Shown here: one piece after another, positions 19,264-29,676 of the stretch
Layout of the letters: each line of letters starts with the position of its first letter
Position numbering within the stretch: the stretch's first letter is position 1
NCBI RefSeq assembly: GCF_000158915.1
Contig: NZ_GG657754.1
Coordinates: 7,100,220 to 7,164,219, forward strand
Source of the DNA: Streptomyces himastatinicus ATCC 53653
Lineage (GTDB): Bacteria; Actinomycetota; Actinomycetes; Streptomycetales; Streptomycetaceae
Direction of reading: 5' to 3'
Length of the DNA: 64,000 bases
Program-made: the position numbers and the translations under genes
Notes under the pieces: model-generated
The model's input: the letters and a program-made list of their open reading frames with translations, nothing else
Databases searched by the model: none
What the model was told of the DNA's origin: nothing

Positions 19264-21412
19264 ATGCAGACCACATCGCTACGGATACAAAGCGATCCCC
19301 GGCAGCCGGACCCGCCCAACGCGTCCGGCAGAAGGCTGCCTTGGGCGGCCATCGCCGCCTGGATCCTGGTGCTCCTGGTCGCCGTGCCCTTCGCGGGCAA
19401 GCTGAACGACGTCAAGCGCGACACCGCCGTCGACTATCTCCCGGCGGGCGCCGACTCCACCCAGGTCGCCCGGCTCCAGGAGAAGCTGCCCGGCGGTGAC
19501 ACGACCGACCTCGTCCTCGTCTACCACCGCGACGGCGGGCTGACCGCCGCCGACCGCCGGGCGGCCGACGGGCGGGTCGCGGAGGTGGCGGGCCGTCATG
19601 AGCTGGTCGGCGGCGGGGCGGCGCGGGCCGTGCCCTCCAAGGACGGCACCACCGTGATGTACCCGATGGCGCTCACCGGGCTGAAGGACGAGAAGGTGCG
19701 CGCCGAGGCCGTCAAGGACGTCCGTGCCGAGCTGTCGGCCCACCCCGCGGGGCTGTCCGTCCAGGTCGCCGGGCCCGGTGCGCTGGCGGCCGACTCGCAG
19801 GAGGTCTTCGCCTCCACCGACGGGACGCTGATGTTCGCGACGGCCGGGATGGTCGCCGTGCTGCTGATCCTGACCTATCGCAGCCCGTTCCTGTGGCTGG
19901 TCCCGCTGGTGGTGGTCGGGGTGGCGGCGATGGCGGCCATGGCCATCGTCTACGCCCTGGTCCAGGGCTTCGATCTCGTCGTCACCAGCATGAGTTCGTC
20001 GATCATGACAGTGCTGATCTTCGGCGCCGGTACCGACTACGCCCTGCTGATCGTCTCCCGCTACCGCGAGGAACTGCGCCGCCACCGGGCTCCGTACGAC
20101 GCGATGCGCCGGGCTCTGCGCGGTTGCGGTCCCGCCGTCCTGGCCTCCAGCGGTACCGTCGCCGCCGGGCTGCTGTGTCTGCTCGCCGCCGACCTCAACA
20201 GCAGCCGTGGCCTCGGGCCGGTCGGCGCGGTCGGTGTCGTCTGCGCGCTCGCCGCGATGATGACGCTGCTGCCCGCGGTGCTGGTGCTGCTCGGGCGCCG
20301 GGTGTTCTGGCCGCTGATCCCCGCGTACGGCAGTGAACCGCGGGCCCGCCGCAGCGTGTTCGCCGCGATGGGCGGCGCGGCCGCACGGCGGCCCGGCCTC
20401 GTGCTGCTCGGCGGGACGGCCCTGCTGGGGGCCCTCGCGCTCGGCGCGCTGAACATGCCCGGTGACCTCAAGCAGCAGGACACCTTCACCGACAAGCCCG
20501 AGTCCGTGACCGCCGCCCGGACGCTCACCCGTGCCTACCCCGGGGCCGGCACCCAGCCCATCAGCGTCCTCACGCGCTCCCCGCACGCCGCCGAGGTGCT
20601 GGAGCGGGCCCGTGGCACGGACGGCGTCGAACGGGCGGTACGAGGCCGCAGCGGCGGCGGCTGGGCCGAGATCGACGTGTTCGCCGCGGACGCCCCGCAG
20701 TCGGCGGGCGAACTGGCCACGATCCACTCCCTGCGCTCCGGGCTGGAACGGATCGACGGCGCGGACGCCCTGGTCGGCGGTCCCAGCGCTCAGCAGCTCG
20801 ATCTCAAGGACACCAACGCCCACGACCGGAAGATCGTCATCCCGTTCGTCCTCGTCGCCGTCCTGCTGATCCTCGCCGCCCTGCTGCGCAGCCTGATCGC
20901 ACCGCTGGTCCTGGTCGCCGCCGTGATCGCGGTGTGGGGTGCGGCGATGGGTCTCGGCGGGCTCGTCTTCGAGCCGGTCTTCGGCTTCGCCGGCGTCGAT
21001 CCCGGGCTGCCGCTGCTGTCCTTCGTCTTCCTGGTCGCCCTCGGTGTCGACTACGGCATCTTCCTGATGCACCGCATGCGTGAGGAGTCGCTGCGCGGCG
21101 CACCGGTCGCGGAAGCGGCGCTCACCGCTCTGCGCACCACCGGCGGTGTGATCGCCGCGGCGGGCCTGGTGCTGGCGGCGACCTTCGCGGTCCTCGCGTC
21201 GCTGCCGATGGTGATGCTGGTCGAACTGGGCTTCGTGGTCGCGGTCGGTGTCCTGCTCGACACCTTCCTCGTCCGGACGTATCTGGTGACGTCGGCGAGT
21301 CTGCTGCTGAAGCGGCGGGTCTGGTGGCCCGGCCCCCTCTCCCGCCCCGCGGCGGCGGACGCGGATGCCCCGGCCCGAACCGGTCACCCTCGCCCCCGCC
21401 GGGAAGCCCTGA
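19264..21412 (+). CDS. MMPL (RND superfamily) transporter; C-terminal tail probably frameshifted
   Basis: About 716 residues. It has two MMPL/RND halves, each with an external domain and five or six membrane spans. Signature segments GAGTDYALLIVSRYREEL and LGVDYGIFLMHRMREESL are the conserved transmembrane-4-type motifs with the proton-relay Asp. MMPL proteins export lipids, siderophores or drugs across the cytoplasmic membrane using the proton gradient. In the given bases the frame runs on past the transporter into the kinase gene without a stop. A +1 shift near 21340-21362 would give a GC3-rich tail ending PVTLAPAGKP-stop at 21410-21412, the end adopted here. It is the first gene of an operon with a sensor kinase and a NarL regulator. 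Confidence 0.8.
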
Positions 21413-21534
21413 CCCGTACCGCGGGGAGGCGGGTGCCCGGGCCGGCCGCGCAGGGGACGGCCGGCCCGGGGCCCGCCCCGGTGAGCCCGTACGCGCCTAT
21501 GGTCGGCCCGGGGCCGATCCCCGAGGATGGAGCC

Positions 21535-22875
<1,341 letters not shown>

Positions 22876-22879
<4 letters not shown>

Positions 22880-23589
22880 CCACCCCGCAGGACTCGACCC
22901 CCGGGGCCACGACCCCGATCCGCGTTCTGCTCGCCGACGACCAGACCCTGGTCCGCTCCGCCTTCGCCATGCTCGTCGCGTCCGCCCGTGACATGGAGGT
23001 GGTCGGCGAGGCGGGCACCGGCCGGCAGGCCGTCGAACTGGCCCGCACCGCCCGGGCCGATCTCGTGGTCATGGACATCCGGATGCCCGACCTCGACGGC
23101 ATCGAGGCCACGCGCCGCATCGCCGCGGACGAGGACCTCGCCGGGGTCAAGATCCTGATCCTGACCACGTACGACACCGATGAGCACATCGTCGAGGCGC
23201 TGCGCGCGGGCGCGTCCGGCTTCCTGGTGAAGGACACCCGGCCGACCGAACTGCTCGACGCGATACGAACGGTGGCGGCGGGGGAGTCGCTGCTCTCACC
23301 CGGCCCGACCGCCCGTCTCATCGCCCGCGTCCTCCGCCTCCCGGCCACCCCGCCCCCCGGCACCCCGTCCCCGGCGGCCCTGTCCGCCCTCTCCGAACGC
23401 GAACGCCAGGTGCTCGCCCTCGTCGCCCGCGGTCTCAACAACACCGAGGCCGCCCAGGCCCTGGGCCTCTCACCCCTCACCACGAAGACCCACGTCAGCC
23501 GCATCATGGGCAAACTCGGCGCCCGCGACCGCGCCCAACTGGTCATCACCGCCTACGAATCGGGCCTGATCACCCCCTCCGGCCCGTGA
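22876..23589 (+). CDS. NarL/FixJ family response regulator
   Basis: A 237-residue regulator. The receiver domain has acidic pocket residues in VLLADDQTLV, the phospho-acceptor Asp in VVMDIRMPDLDG, the conserved Thr in ILTTYD and Lys in FLVKD. The C-terminal LuxR-type helix-turn-helix reads LSERERQVLALVARGLNNTEAAQALGLS, with TTKTHVSRIMGKLGARDR. It is presumably phosphorylated by the overlapping kinase and controls the MMPL operon; the dyad at 19192-19207 is a candidate site. Its 3' end overlaps the convergent CMD gene by 120 bases. Confidence 0.92.
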
Positions 23590-24144
23590 CCAGCCGCCCC
23601 AGGCGAACGGCGCGAGCCGCTCGTCCAGGGGCGCCCGGGTCATGCGGTTGGCGAACGTGGACAGGGTGTACGCGCCCACGCCCAGCACGACTTCCAGCGC
23701 GTTGCGCCGGGTGAACCCCCGCTCCAGAAAGGCGTCGAACATCTCGTCCCGTACGGCCCCGGCGTCGTCCATCACGGCGAGCGTGAACGTCCTCACGGTG
23801 TCCAGCCGTTCATCGGGCAGCGTGCGCTGTTCCCTCAGCGCGGCGATGAGTTCGCCGTCGGCGTCCAGCGCGGTGAGCTTTCCGGTGTGCATGGCGACGC
23901 ACACATGGCAGGCGTTGCGCGTGGCGATGGTCATGATGACCACCTCACGGGCCAGTGGATCCAGCGTGGACGCCTCGAACAGCCCGCTGAGCCTCAGGAA
24001 TCCGTCCAGCACCTCCGGCGCCTCGGCCAGCCGCCCGACGGGCGCCGGCAGGTAGCCGAGCCGCTGGGTGACGGCCTCCATGGATCTGCGTGCCCCCGGT
24101 GGCGCGGAGTCCGGCGTGTGGTCGGTGAACAGGTCGACGGGCAT
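23470..24144 (-). CDS. Carboxymuconolactone decarboxylase/AhpD-like protein
   Basis: A 224-residue protein of the CMD family. The redox motif is in ATRNACHVCVAMHTGKL (CxxC plus the downstream His), typical of AhpD-like alkylhydroperoxidases, which reduce peroxides through a thiol relay. ATG 24144 follows GGGGGGATCC. The last ~40 residues (after LAPFAWGG) have no family resemblance and run antisense into the response-regulator gene, so the true stop may have been lost by mutation or base error. It is divergent from the MarR gene 86 bases away. Confidence 0.75.
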   Translation of the reverse strand: MPVDLFTDHTPDSAPPGARRSMEAVTQRLGYLPAPVGRLAEAPEVLDGFLRLSGLFEASTLDPLAREVVIMTIATRNACHVCVAMHTGKLTALDADGELIAALREQRTLPDERLDTVRTFTLAVMDDAGAVRDEMFDAFLERGFTRRNALEVVLGVGAYTLSTFANRMTRAPLDERLAPFAWGGWSRAGGGDQARFVGGDDQLGAVAGAEFAHDAADVGLRGEG

Positions 24145-24230
24145 GGTGGATCCCCCCAGGTCTACTATCGACAACGTGGTTGTCGAAAAAGTAAACCAGG
24201 TTGTCGACCTGGGCAAGAGGTGTCGCCGCC

Positions 24231-24700
24231 ATGGCTGACGAAACCTCCGGCTTCGAACTCCCCCTGCTGCTCTTCGCGGGCTTTCGCACCCTCATCGACC
24301 AGCTCCACGCCGAGCTGGCCCGTCAGGGCCATCCGGATGTGCGCCCGGCGTACGGCTTCGCCCTTCAGGCCATCGGGCGCGGCGGTGCCACCGCCAGCGA
24401 GCTCGGCCGCCTCCTCGGCGTCTCCAAACAGGCCGCGGGCAAGACCGTCGACCGCCTGGTGGCCCTGGGGTACGCCGAGCGGGCCGACGACCCCGCCGAT
24501 GCCCGCCGTAAGGTCATCCGGCTCACCCCGCACGGCGTCGACGCCCTGGCCCGTTCGGCGGCCATCTTCGAGCAGCTGCGCGCCCAGTGGGCCACCGCCC
24601 TCGGTCCGGCCCGGCGAGCGGGCCCTCGAGGCGGATCTGAAAAAACATGGCTCCCCTCTCCGGGGCCCGGCTCGATGTGGCGGGCTGGTTCGGCGGCTGA
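24231..24700 (+). pseudogene. MarR-family transcriptional regulator with two frameshifts at the 3' end
   Basis: ATG 24231 opens a MarR winged-helix domain: FRTLIDQLHAELARQG, then ASELGRLLGVSKQAAGKTVDRLVALGYAERADDPADARRKVIRLT, the recognition helix and wing of the family. After LGP the frame breaks twice. Dropping one C in 24610-24612 and one A from the six-A run 24640-24645 yields GERALEADLKNMAPLSGARLDVAGWFGG followed by a stop at 24698-24700, a plausible native end of ~155 residues. Without correction the frame runs on for hundreds of codons of nonsense. It probably represses the divergent CMD gene. Confidence 0.75.
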
Positions 24701-24707
24701 GGGGACG

Positions 24708-25814
24708 TCAGCCCGTGTCCCGGGCGCCCCAGTCCTCGCGGTACGCCGTCCAGTCCGCGTCCGTGGCGGCGAAGTCCACGTACAGCGCGACCCCGAACCG
24801 CTTTCGCCGGCGGTCCTCGCGGCCGAGGCCGAGGCGGGTGCCTCGGACGGCGGCGGTGACGGTTTCGGCCCAGGCGTGGCGGCCCCAGTTGTTGGTGTGG
24901 TAGCCGGGCAGGCCCATGAGGAGGTCCGTGCCCGGCGGGGTGGCCTCGAGGGCGAGTTCGGTCTGCTGGGCCACGTAGCCGCCGTACAGGCTCTCCAGCG
25001 GCATCGACGTGTCGTACGACATGACCGCGATCTGGTCGACCCGCCGCGCCACCTGTCCGAAGAACGCCTGCGACCACCATTTGGGGTGGTTGAAGAGGAA
25101 GCCCGCCACCGAGTGCAGCGCGGGCAGCGGGTCGATCTGGTGGGCGGCGACCGAGAGCGGGGCGCGGCGGGCGCGGGTGAGGGCGTGCAGGCCGTCGAGG
25201 AGGGTGAGGTAGTCGCGGTCGCCGGAGTGCAGCGGCTCCAGGTCGAAGTGGACGCCGTCGAAGCCCGCGTCGAGCACCTGGCGGGCGGAGCGCACCACTT
25301 GGGCCCGGCTGCGCGGGTCGGTGAGCCGCAGCCCGGTCGGGCCCTCGGTGGCCAGGACGTCGCCGAGCCACGCCTGGACCCGTACGCCGGGCAGCTCGCG
25401 GTGGACGGCCTTCAGCAGCCACCCGGCGCGCGGGTAGCGCTTCGCGGACAGGGTGCCGTCGTGGTCCAGCGGGCCCGTGTGGACGTACAGGTCGCGGATG
25501 CCGGTGCCGCGTATCCGCCGGGCCAGGGCGGCGAGTTCGGCGTCGCCCTTGCGACCGTCCACCCAGGCGTGGCCGAGCCACACGGCGTCCCGGCCCCGGG
25601 TGCGGGTGCCGGGCTCCGGATCGCCCGCGTAGTTCAGCCGCAGCGTGATCCCGGCGGCGAGCAGGGAGAGCACCAGGCACCCCACGAGGGTCGCCACCAC
25701 GCGCTTGGGCCACTTCAGCCGGGGATGCGACCAGCAGCGGGCGACGGCGGAGCGGACCCGGCGGAGCCGGGTGCGGGCGGCGGCCAGGGCCTGGGATATC
25801 GGGGATTCGGTCAC
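24708..25814 (-). CDS. Membrane-anchored TIM-barrel protein, GH18-like putative glycosidase
   Basis: A 368-residue protein. An Arg-rich cytoplasmic N-terminus (~40 residues) is followed by one transmembrane helix (VVATLVGCLVLSLLAAGITL), then an extracytoplasmic barrel. DAGFDGVHFDLEPL resembles the DxxDxDxE catalytic strand of GH18 chitinase-like enzymes, with Asp and Glu retained. WLGHAWVDGRKGD, IRDLYVHTGPLDHDG and QIAVMSYDTSMP are other barrel strands. Substrate and activity are unproven. It stops 8 bases from the corrected end of marR. Confidence 0.6.
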   Translation of the reverse strand: MTESPISQALAAARTRLRRVRSAVARCWSHPRLKWPKRVVATLVGCLVLSLLAAGITLRLNYAGDPEPGTRTRGRDAVWLGHAWVDGRKGDAELAALARRIRGTGIRDLYVHTGPLDHDGTLSAKRYPRAGWLLKAVHRELPGVRVQAWLGDVLATEGPTGLRLTDPRSRAQVVRSARQVLDAGFDGVHFDLEPLHSGDRDYLTLLDGLHALTRARRAPLSVAAHQIDPLPALHSVAGFLFNHPKWWSQAFFGQVARRVDQIAVMSYDTSMPLESLYGGYVAQQTELALEATPPGTDLLMGLPGYHTNNWGRHAWAETVTAAVRGTRLGLGREDRRRKRFGVALYVDFAATDADWTAYREDWGARDTG

Positions 25815-25893
25815 GTACGGGAGAGTAGCGAGCGCCGTACGGACGCCTTCGGCCGTACGGCGCGGCTACCGCACCGAACCTGCCCCTCCGGGC

Positions 25894-26085
25894 CTACGAC
25901 TTGTCGGTCGGGATCTCCTTGACCTCGGCCGTGGGCGCGTTCTTCTTGACCGACTCCACGCCTTTCTGGGCCGCGGACTTGGAGTCGTACGACTCGCCGA
26001 CCGCGATGATCTCGCCGTTGCCCGCTTTCAGGCGGAAGCGGTGCTTGCCGCGCTTGTCCTCATAGATCTCGAACTTGCCCGCCAT
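25894..26085 (-). CDS. YegP-family (DUF1508) small protein
   Basis: A 63-residue protein. GKFEIYEDKRGKHRFRLKAGNGEIIAVGESYDSK is the YegP/DUF1508 unit, a beta-rich fold of unknown function found singly or duplicated. Here there is one copy with a short Lys-rich C-terminal tail. It is a single gene; GGAGGTGGCATCAC precedes the ATG as ribosome-binding site. Confidence 0.88.
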   Translation of the reverse strand: MAGKFEIYEDKRGKHRFRLKAGNGEIIAVGESYDSKSAAQKGVESVKKNAPTAEVKEIPTDKS

Positions 26086-26152
26086 GTGATGCCACCTCCA
26101 CGGGTCGTCGCAGCCCCTCGAACCACCGTAAATCGGGCCCCGCGGCCTCGCA

Positions 26153-26818
26153 TCAGGGACGCTCAGGGGCGGGTGCTGGCGCGCCGAACATCTCCCGGCA
26201 CGGCTCCAGCCCCCGCACCTCGACGGGGACGGTGCGCCGCTCCTCCCAGGCCGCGCGGTCCAGCCGCAGTCGCTGGAGCGTCCGCGTCTCGCCCCGTACG
26301 GCGACCGTCTTCAGGCCGTCGGGGCGGTAGCCGAGGCGGCGTGAGACGCCGAGCGAGCGCCCGTTCTCCATGAACGCGGCCGACGTCAGGCTGAGCGCCC
26401 CGACCCCGGCGAACGCCAGATGCGCCACGGCCGCGCGCATCTCCGTGCCGAAGCCCTGCCCCTGGTGGGCGATGCCCAGCCAGGAGCCGGTCTGTGCCTC
26501 GCGTGTCACGGCGAAGTCGGTGGCGCACAGGTCCTGCCGTCCGATCACCGTGCCCTCGTGCAGTACGGCGAGGCTCAGCACCCAGTCTTCGGGCCGCCAC
26601 TCGGCGATCGTGCGCAGGACGTGCTGGAACGTCGCGCGGCCGCGTTCCTCCGGGGCGACGTCGGTCCACGGCACGCTGAACGGCATCTCCGCCGGGTCGT
26701 GCACCCTGCCCGCGGCGACCGCGGCCAGCTCGTCGGTCCGGGCGGTGTCGGGAAGGCGCAGCTCAAGGCGTGGGGTGTGGAGGCGGAGCCCGTAGAGGGG
26801 CCAGTGATGGGGGTCCAT
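26153..26818 (-). CDS. GNAT family N-acetyltransferase (RimJ/RimL-like)
   Basis: A 221-residue protein. LRLHTPRLELRLP at the start and the acetyl-CoA loop GIAHQGQGFGTEMRAAVAHLAF (the Q/RxxGxG/A motif region) mark the RimJ/RimL branch of GNATs. SLTSAAFMENGRSLGVSRRLGYRPDG is the usual final strand-helix. It would acetylate an amino group of a protein or small molecule using acetyl-CoA. ATG 26818 is divergent from the small HTH gene at 26922. Confidence 0.82.
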   Translation of the reverse strand: MDPHHWPLYGLRLHTPRLELRLPDTARTDELAAVAAGRVHDPAEMPFSVPWTDVAPEERGRATFQHVLRTIAEWRPEDWVLSLAVLHEGTVIGRQDLCATDFAVTREAQTGSWLGIAHQGQGFGTEMRAAVAHLAFAGVGALSLTSAAFMENGRSLGVSRRLGYRPDGLKTVAVRGETRTLQRLRLDRAAWEERRTVPVEVRGLEPCREMFGAPAPAPERP

Positions 26819-26873
26819 GGCGAGAGGTTGCCGGAGCCGCGGAGTCCGCGTCGAACCAATTACCGCCGCAGGT

Positions 26874-26919
26874 TGTCAATAAAGGTTGACGCCCGGGCGC
26901 TCGTCAACTTACATTGACA
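26874..26919. promoter_or_regulatory. Nested double inverted repeat (operator) with overlapping promoter for the HTH/Clp-N pair
   Basis: The element reads TGTCAAT-N4-GTTGACG-N10-CGTCAAC-N4-ATTGACA. Both the outer (26874-26880/26913-26919) and inner (26885-26891/26902-26908) 7-bp arms are perfect. TTGACG (26886-26891) and TACATT (26910-26915), 18 bases apart, look like -35 and -10. The expected start point falls at about 26922, which is the ATG of the HTH gene, implying a leaderless transcript repressed by its own product. Confidence 0.75.
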
Positions 26920-26921
26920 GC

Positions 26922-27131
26922 ATGACCGAAGCAACGGATCTCGCCGAGCGCGCCGGCGACCGGGACCCCCGGGTCGGACTGCGCGCCGTCGCCGCGCTGC
27001 GCCGGCTGCTGGAGCAGCTGGAGGCCGTACAGGTGCGCAGCGCCCGCGCCAAGGGCTGGTCGTGGCAGGAGATCGCGGCCGAGCTGGGCGTCAGCCGTCA
27101 GGCCGTTCACAAGAAGCACGGGAGGCGTTGA
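26922..27131 (+). CDS. Small helix-turn-helix DNA-binding protein
   Basis: A 69-residue protein. It has an N-terminal helix pair, then GWSWQEIAAELGVSRQAVHKKHGRR, a clear helix-turn-helix at the C-terminus. It lies immediately behind the nested operator and overlaps the Clp-N gene by one base (TGATG), so the two are co-translated. It is likely an autoregulator of the pair; whether it senses the Clp-N protein is inference. Confidence 0.8.
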   Translation: MTEATDLAERAGDRDPRVGLRAVAALRRLLEQLEAVQVRSARAKGWSWQEIAAELGVSRQAVHKKHGRR

Positions 27132-27679
27132 TGTTCGAGAGGTTCACCACCAGTGCCCGCGAGGTCGTCCGCGGGGCCGTCCGGCAGGCGGACGAGACGG
27201 GCGGCGCCACGGTCGGCGAGCCCGAGCTGCTGCTCGCGCTCCTGGACCGTACGAACACCCCCGCCGCCCACGTCCTGACCACCCTGGGCGCCACCGCGCG
27301 GCGCGCCTCGATCGAACGTGCCCTGGCCGACGTCCGCCGCCGCGGCGGCATCTCGCCCGCGGACGCGGAGGCGCTGGCGGGGCTCGGCATCGACGTGGAC
27401 GCGGTCGTCTCCCGCGTGGAGGAGGAGCACGGCGTCGGCGCCCTGGCCGCCACCCCGCGCCGCCGCCGCTCCCGCGGCCGCTTCGACCCCGAGGCCAAGT
27501 CGGTCCTCGAACGGTCGCTGCGGATCGCGCTCGGCCGCGGCGACAGGCACATCGGCGACGAACACCTCCTGCTCGCGCTCCTCGCCCGCCCCGGTGTCGC
27601 GGCGAACGTCCTCGCCGACCACGACGTGACGTACGTCCAGGCCGAACGGGCCCTCGCCACCCGCGCGCGCTCCGCGTAA
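27131..27679 (+). CDS. Clp N-terminal domain protein (ClpC/ClpA-N-like, no ATPase)
   Basis: A 182-residue protein. MFERFTTSAREVVRGAVRQADETG and ELLLALLDRTNTPAAHVL form one Clp_N repeat, and FDPEAKSVLERSLRIALGRGDRHIGDEHLLLALL forms a second. No Walker motifs follow, so this is a stand-alone N-domain, able to bind Clp substrates or adaptors but not hydrolyse ATP. An Arg-rich linker (TPRRRRSRGR) separates the halves. Pairs of a small HTH protein with a Clp-N protein occur in actinomycetes; function there is not settled. ATG 27131 follows GGAGG by 6 bases. Confidence 0.85.
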   Translation: MFERFTTSAREVVRGAVRQADETGGATVGEPELLLALLDRTNTPAAHVLTTLGATARRASIERALADVRRRGGISPADAEALAGLGIDVDAVVSRVEEEHGVGALAATPRRRRSRGRFDPEAKSVLERSLRIALGRGDRHIGDEHLLLALLARPGVAANVLADHDVTYVQAERALATRARSA

Positions 27680-27681
27680 CG

Positions 27682-27694
27682 GCCCCGCCGGGGC
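27682..27694. terminator. Short GC hairpin after the Clp-N gene
   Basis: GCCCC-GCC-GGGGC forms a 5-bp stem starting 3 bases after the stop. It is weak, so termination is only possible. Confidence 0.25.
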
Positions 27695-27749
27695 TCCGTA
27701 CCGCACAAATAGGTTGCCGCGGGCACGATCCGCCGCGCATCCTGTGCCG

Positions 27750-28268
27750 ATGCTGATCCGACGAGAAACCCGCTCCGACCTCGCCGGCGTACGCGACGTC
27801 ACGGCGGCAGCGTTCGGCAAGTCGGAGGCCGCGGTCCCGGTCGAGGTCACCCTCCTCGATGAACTCCGCACCTGCGACGCCTGGTTACCGGCCCTGTCGT
27901 TCGTCGCGGCCGACGACCGCGGCGACGTGATCGGCCATGTGGTGTGCACCCGCGGCCACGTCGGCCCCGACCTCGCCCTCGGGCTCGGCCCCCTCAGCGT
28001 CCACCCCACCCACCAGCGGCGGGACTTGGGCCTGGCGACTGATGGCACAGGATCCTGGGCGCAGCGGAACGCGTTCGCCGAGTCCCTAGTCGCGCTCCTC
28101 GGCAGCCCCGCCTACTACGGCCGCTTCGGCTTCCGCCCGGCGGCCGCGTACGGCATCACGGCCCCCGACCCGGCCTGGGGCGACTACTTCCAGGCCCGCC
28201 CCCTGACCGCGTATCAACCCACCCTCAAGGGCCCCTTCGCCTACGCCGAGCCGTTCGACCGCGTCTGA
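27750..28268 (+). CDS. GNAT family N-acetyltransferase with an internally garbled segment
   Basis: A 172-residue GNAT. RRETRSDLAGVRDVTAAAFG begins the fold and GLGPLSVHPTHQRR leads into the acetyl-CoA loop, but residues ~95-110 read DLGLATDGTGSWAQRNAFAES instead of the expected helix. Removing single bases at 28038, 28051 and 28073 restores GLALMAQILGAAERFAES. Three +1 shifts cancel out, so the frame recovers at LVALLGSPAYYGRFGFRPAA, the normal C-terminal signature. If the bases are real, the acetyl-CoA pyrophosphate loop is destroyed and the enzyme is probably inactive. Confidence 0.75.
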   Translation: MLIRRETRSDLAGVRDVTAAAFGKSEAAVPVEVTLLDELRTCDAWLPALSFVAADDRGDVIGHVVCTRGHVGPDLALGLGPLSVHPTHQRRDLGLATDGTGSWAQRNAFAESLVALLGSPAYYGRFGFRPAAAYGITAPDPAWGDYFQARPLTAYQPTLKGPFAYAEPFDRV

Positions 28269-28362
28269 GGCCGCGGCCCGACCGCGGCGAGGGGGCTGCC
28301 CCCACCCCCGGGCGGTGGCTCGCCGGATGGGCCGCGGCTCCGCGTGCGGCGATCGTGGCGTC

Positions 28363-29676
28363 ATGACACACCACGAAGGAAGAACGGCTCACGCGGAGCG
28401 CGCTCTCGCACGTCGCACGCTGCTGCTGACCGGCGGGGCGGCAACCGGTGCGGGGCTGGCGTGGGGCACCGCGGGGCGGGCCACAGCGCACGGAGGGACG
28501 CGGGGAGTGGCGCAGGGGGCGGTGGGCGCCGAGGTGGCGCGGCTGGAGCGCGAGCTGATCGCGCTGCGGCGGGACCTCCACCGGCACCCCGAGACGCCGG
28601 GGCAGGAGCGGCGCACCGCCGGTGTGGTGGCGCGGGAGCTGCGGGCGGCCGGGCTGACCGTGGCCACGGGGGTGGGCGGCCACGGCGTGGTCGGTGTCCT
28701 GCGGGGCGTACGTCCGGGCCGGACGGTGGCGTACCGGGCCGACATGGACGCGGTGCCGCCCAAGGACATCATCGGCGGCGGCCTGGCGGCGGCCCACCTC
28801 TGTGGGCATGACGTCCACACCACGGTGTCCCTGGGCGTCGCGCGGGTCCTGGCGCGCCTGCGCACGCGACTGAGCGGCACGGTGGTGTTCGTCTTCCAGC
28901 CCGCCGAGGAGGCCCTGTCCGGCGCCCGCGCGCTGATCGACGCGGGGGTGCTGGAGCGCACCGGCGTCGAGGAGATCCACGCGCTGCACTGCGGGCCGTT
29001 TCCCGTCGGCCGGTTCGCCGTGACGCCGGGCTACGGGCTGCCGGGCCAGGACAAGGGGGAAGTGACGCTCCCGGGGCCGGACGCGGACGGGGCCGCCGGA
29101 CGCCTGGCCGCCGAGATCGCCGCGCTCGCCACGGTGGCCCAGCCGCGGACCCCGGCCGACCTGGAGCGGCTGATCGCCGACGCCCAGGTGCCGGGCGGGC
29201 CGCTGGCCCGGTTCGTGGCTCTCCGGGCGAGCGCCCAGGACGGCAAGGTGAACGTGTCCTACCGCTGCTGGCCGCAGGAGCGGTACCGGGAGGTCCGCGC
29301 GGACATCCGCCGACTGGCCGCCGCGTACCCGGGGGCGAGCGTGAGCTTTCCCGCCGACCCGTTCCCCGCCATGGTCTGCCCGGAGCCCGACGGCCGCAGG
29401 CTCGCCCGCCATCTGCGCCGCACGGTGGGCCGGGACGCGGTGGTCGAGCTGCACGCCGCCTTCCCGCCCTTCAGCGGCGAGGACTTCGCCCTCTACCTGG
29501 ACCGCGTCCCCGGTACGTACACCTTCCTCGGCGTCCGTGCCCCCGGCGCACCCGTCACCACCGCCTATCCGCACTTCCCCGACTTCGCCCCGGACGAGCG
29601 CGCCATCGGCCTCGGCGTACGGGCGATGGCGGGCTGGATCGCGGAGCGGGCCTCGGCCGCTGTGACGGGTCCCTAG
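28363..29676 (+). CDS. M20 family metallopeptidase/amidohydrolase with Tat-like signal
   Basis: A 437-residue protein. The N-terminus ALARRTLLLTGGAATGAGLAWG has a twin-Arg and hydrophobic stretch that suggest Tat export. The catalytic part has LRRDLHRHPETPGQE, the metal ligands in YRADMDAVPP and HLCGHDVHTT, the catalytic Glu pair in VVFQPAEEAL, and HLFxx-type final ligands in PFSGEDFALYL. This is the M20D (amidohydrolase/carboxypeptidase) pattern: it hydrolyses N-acyl amino acids or similar amides with two metal ions. ATG 28363 was chosen to include the signal. The following minus-strand gene overlaps its stop. Confidence 0.85.
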   Translation: MTHHEGRTAHAERALARRTLLLTGGAATGAGLAWGTAGRATAHGGTRGVAQGAVGAEVARLERELIALRRDLHRHPETPGQERRTAGVVARELRAAGLTVATGVGGHGVVGVLRGVRPGRTVAYRADMDAVPPKDIIGGGLAAAHLCGHDVHTTVSLGVARVLARLRTRLSGTVVFVFQPAEEALSGARALIDAGVLERTGVEEIHALHCGPFPVGRFAVTPGYGLPGQDKGEVTLPGPDADGAAGRLAAEIAALATVAQPRTPADLERLIADAQVPGGPLARFVALRASAQDGKVNVSYRCWPQERYREVRADIRRLAAAYPGASVSFPADPFPAMVCPEPDGRRLARHLRRTVGRDAVVELHAAFPPFSGEDFALYLDRVPGTYTFLGVRAPGAPVTTAYPHFPDFAPDERAIGLGVRAMAGWIAERASAAVTGP

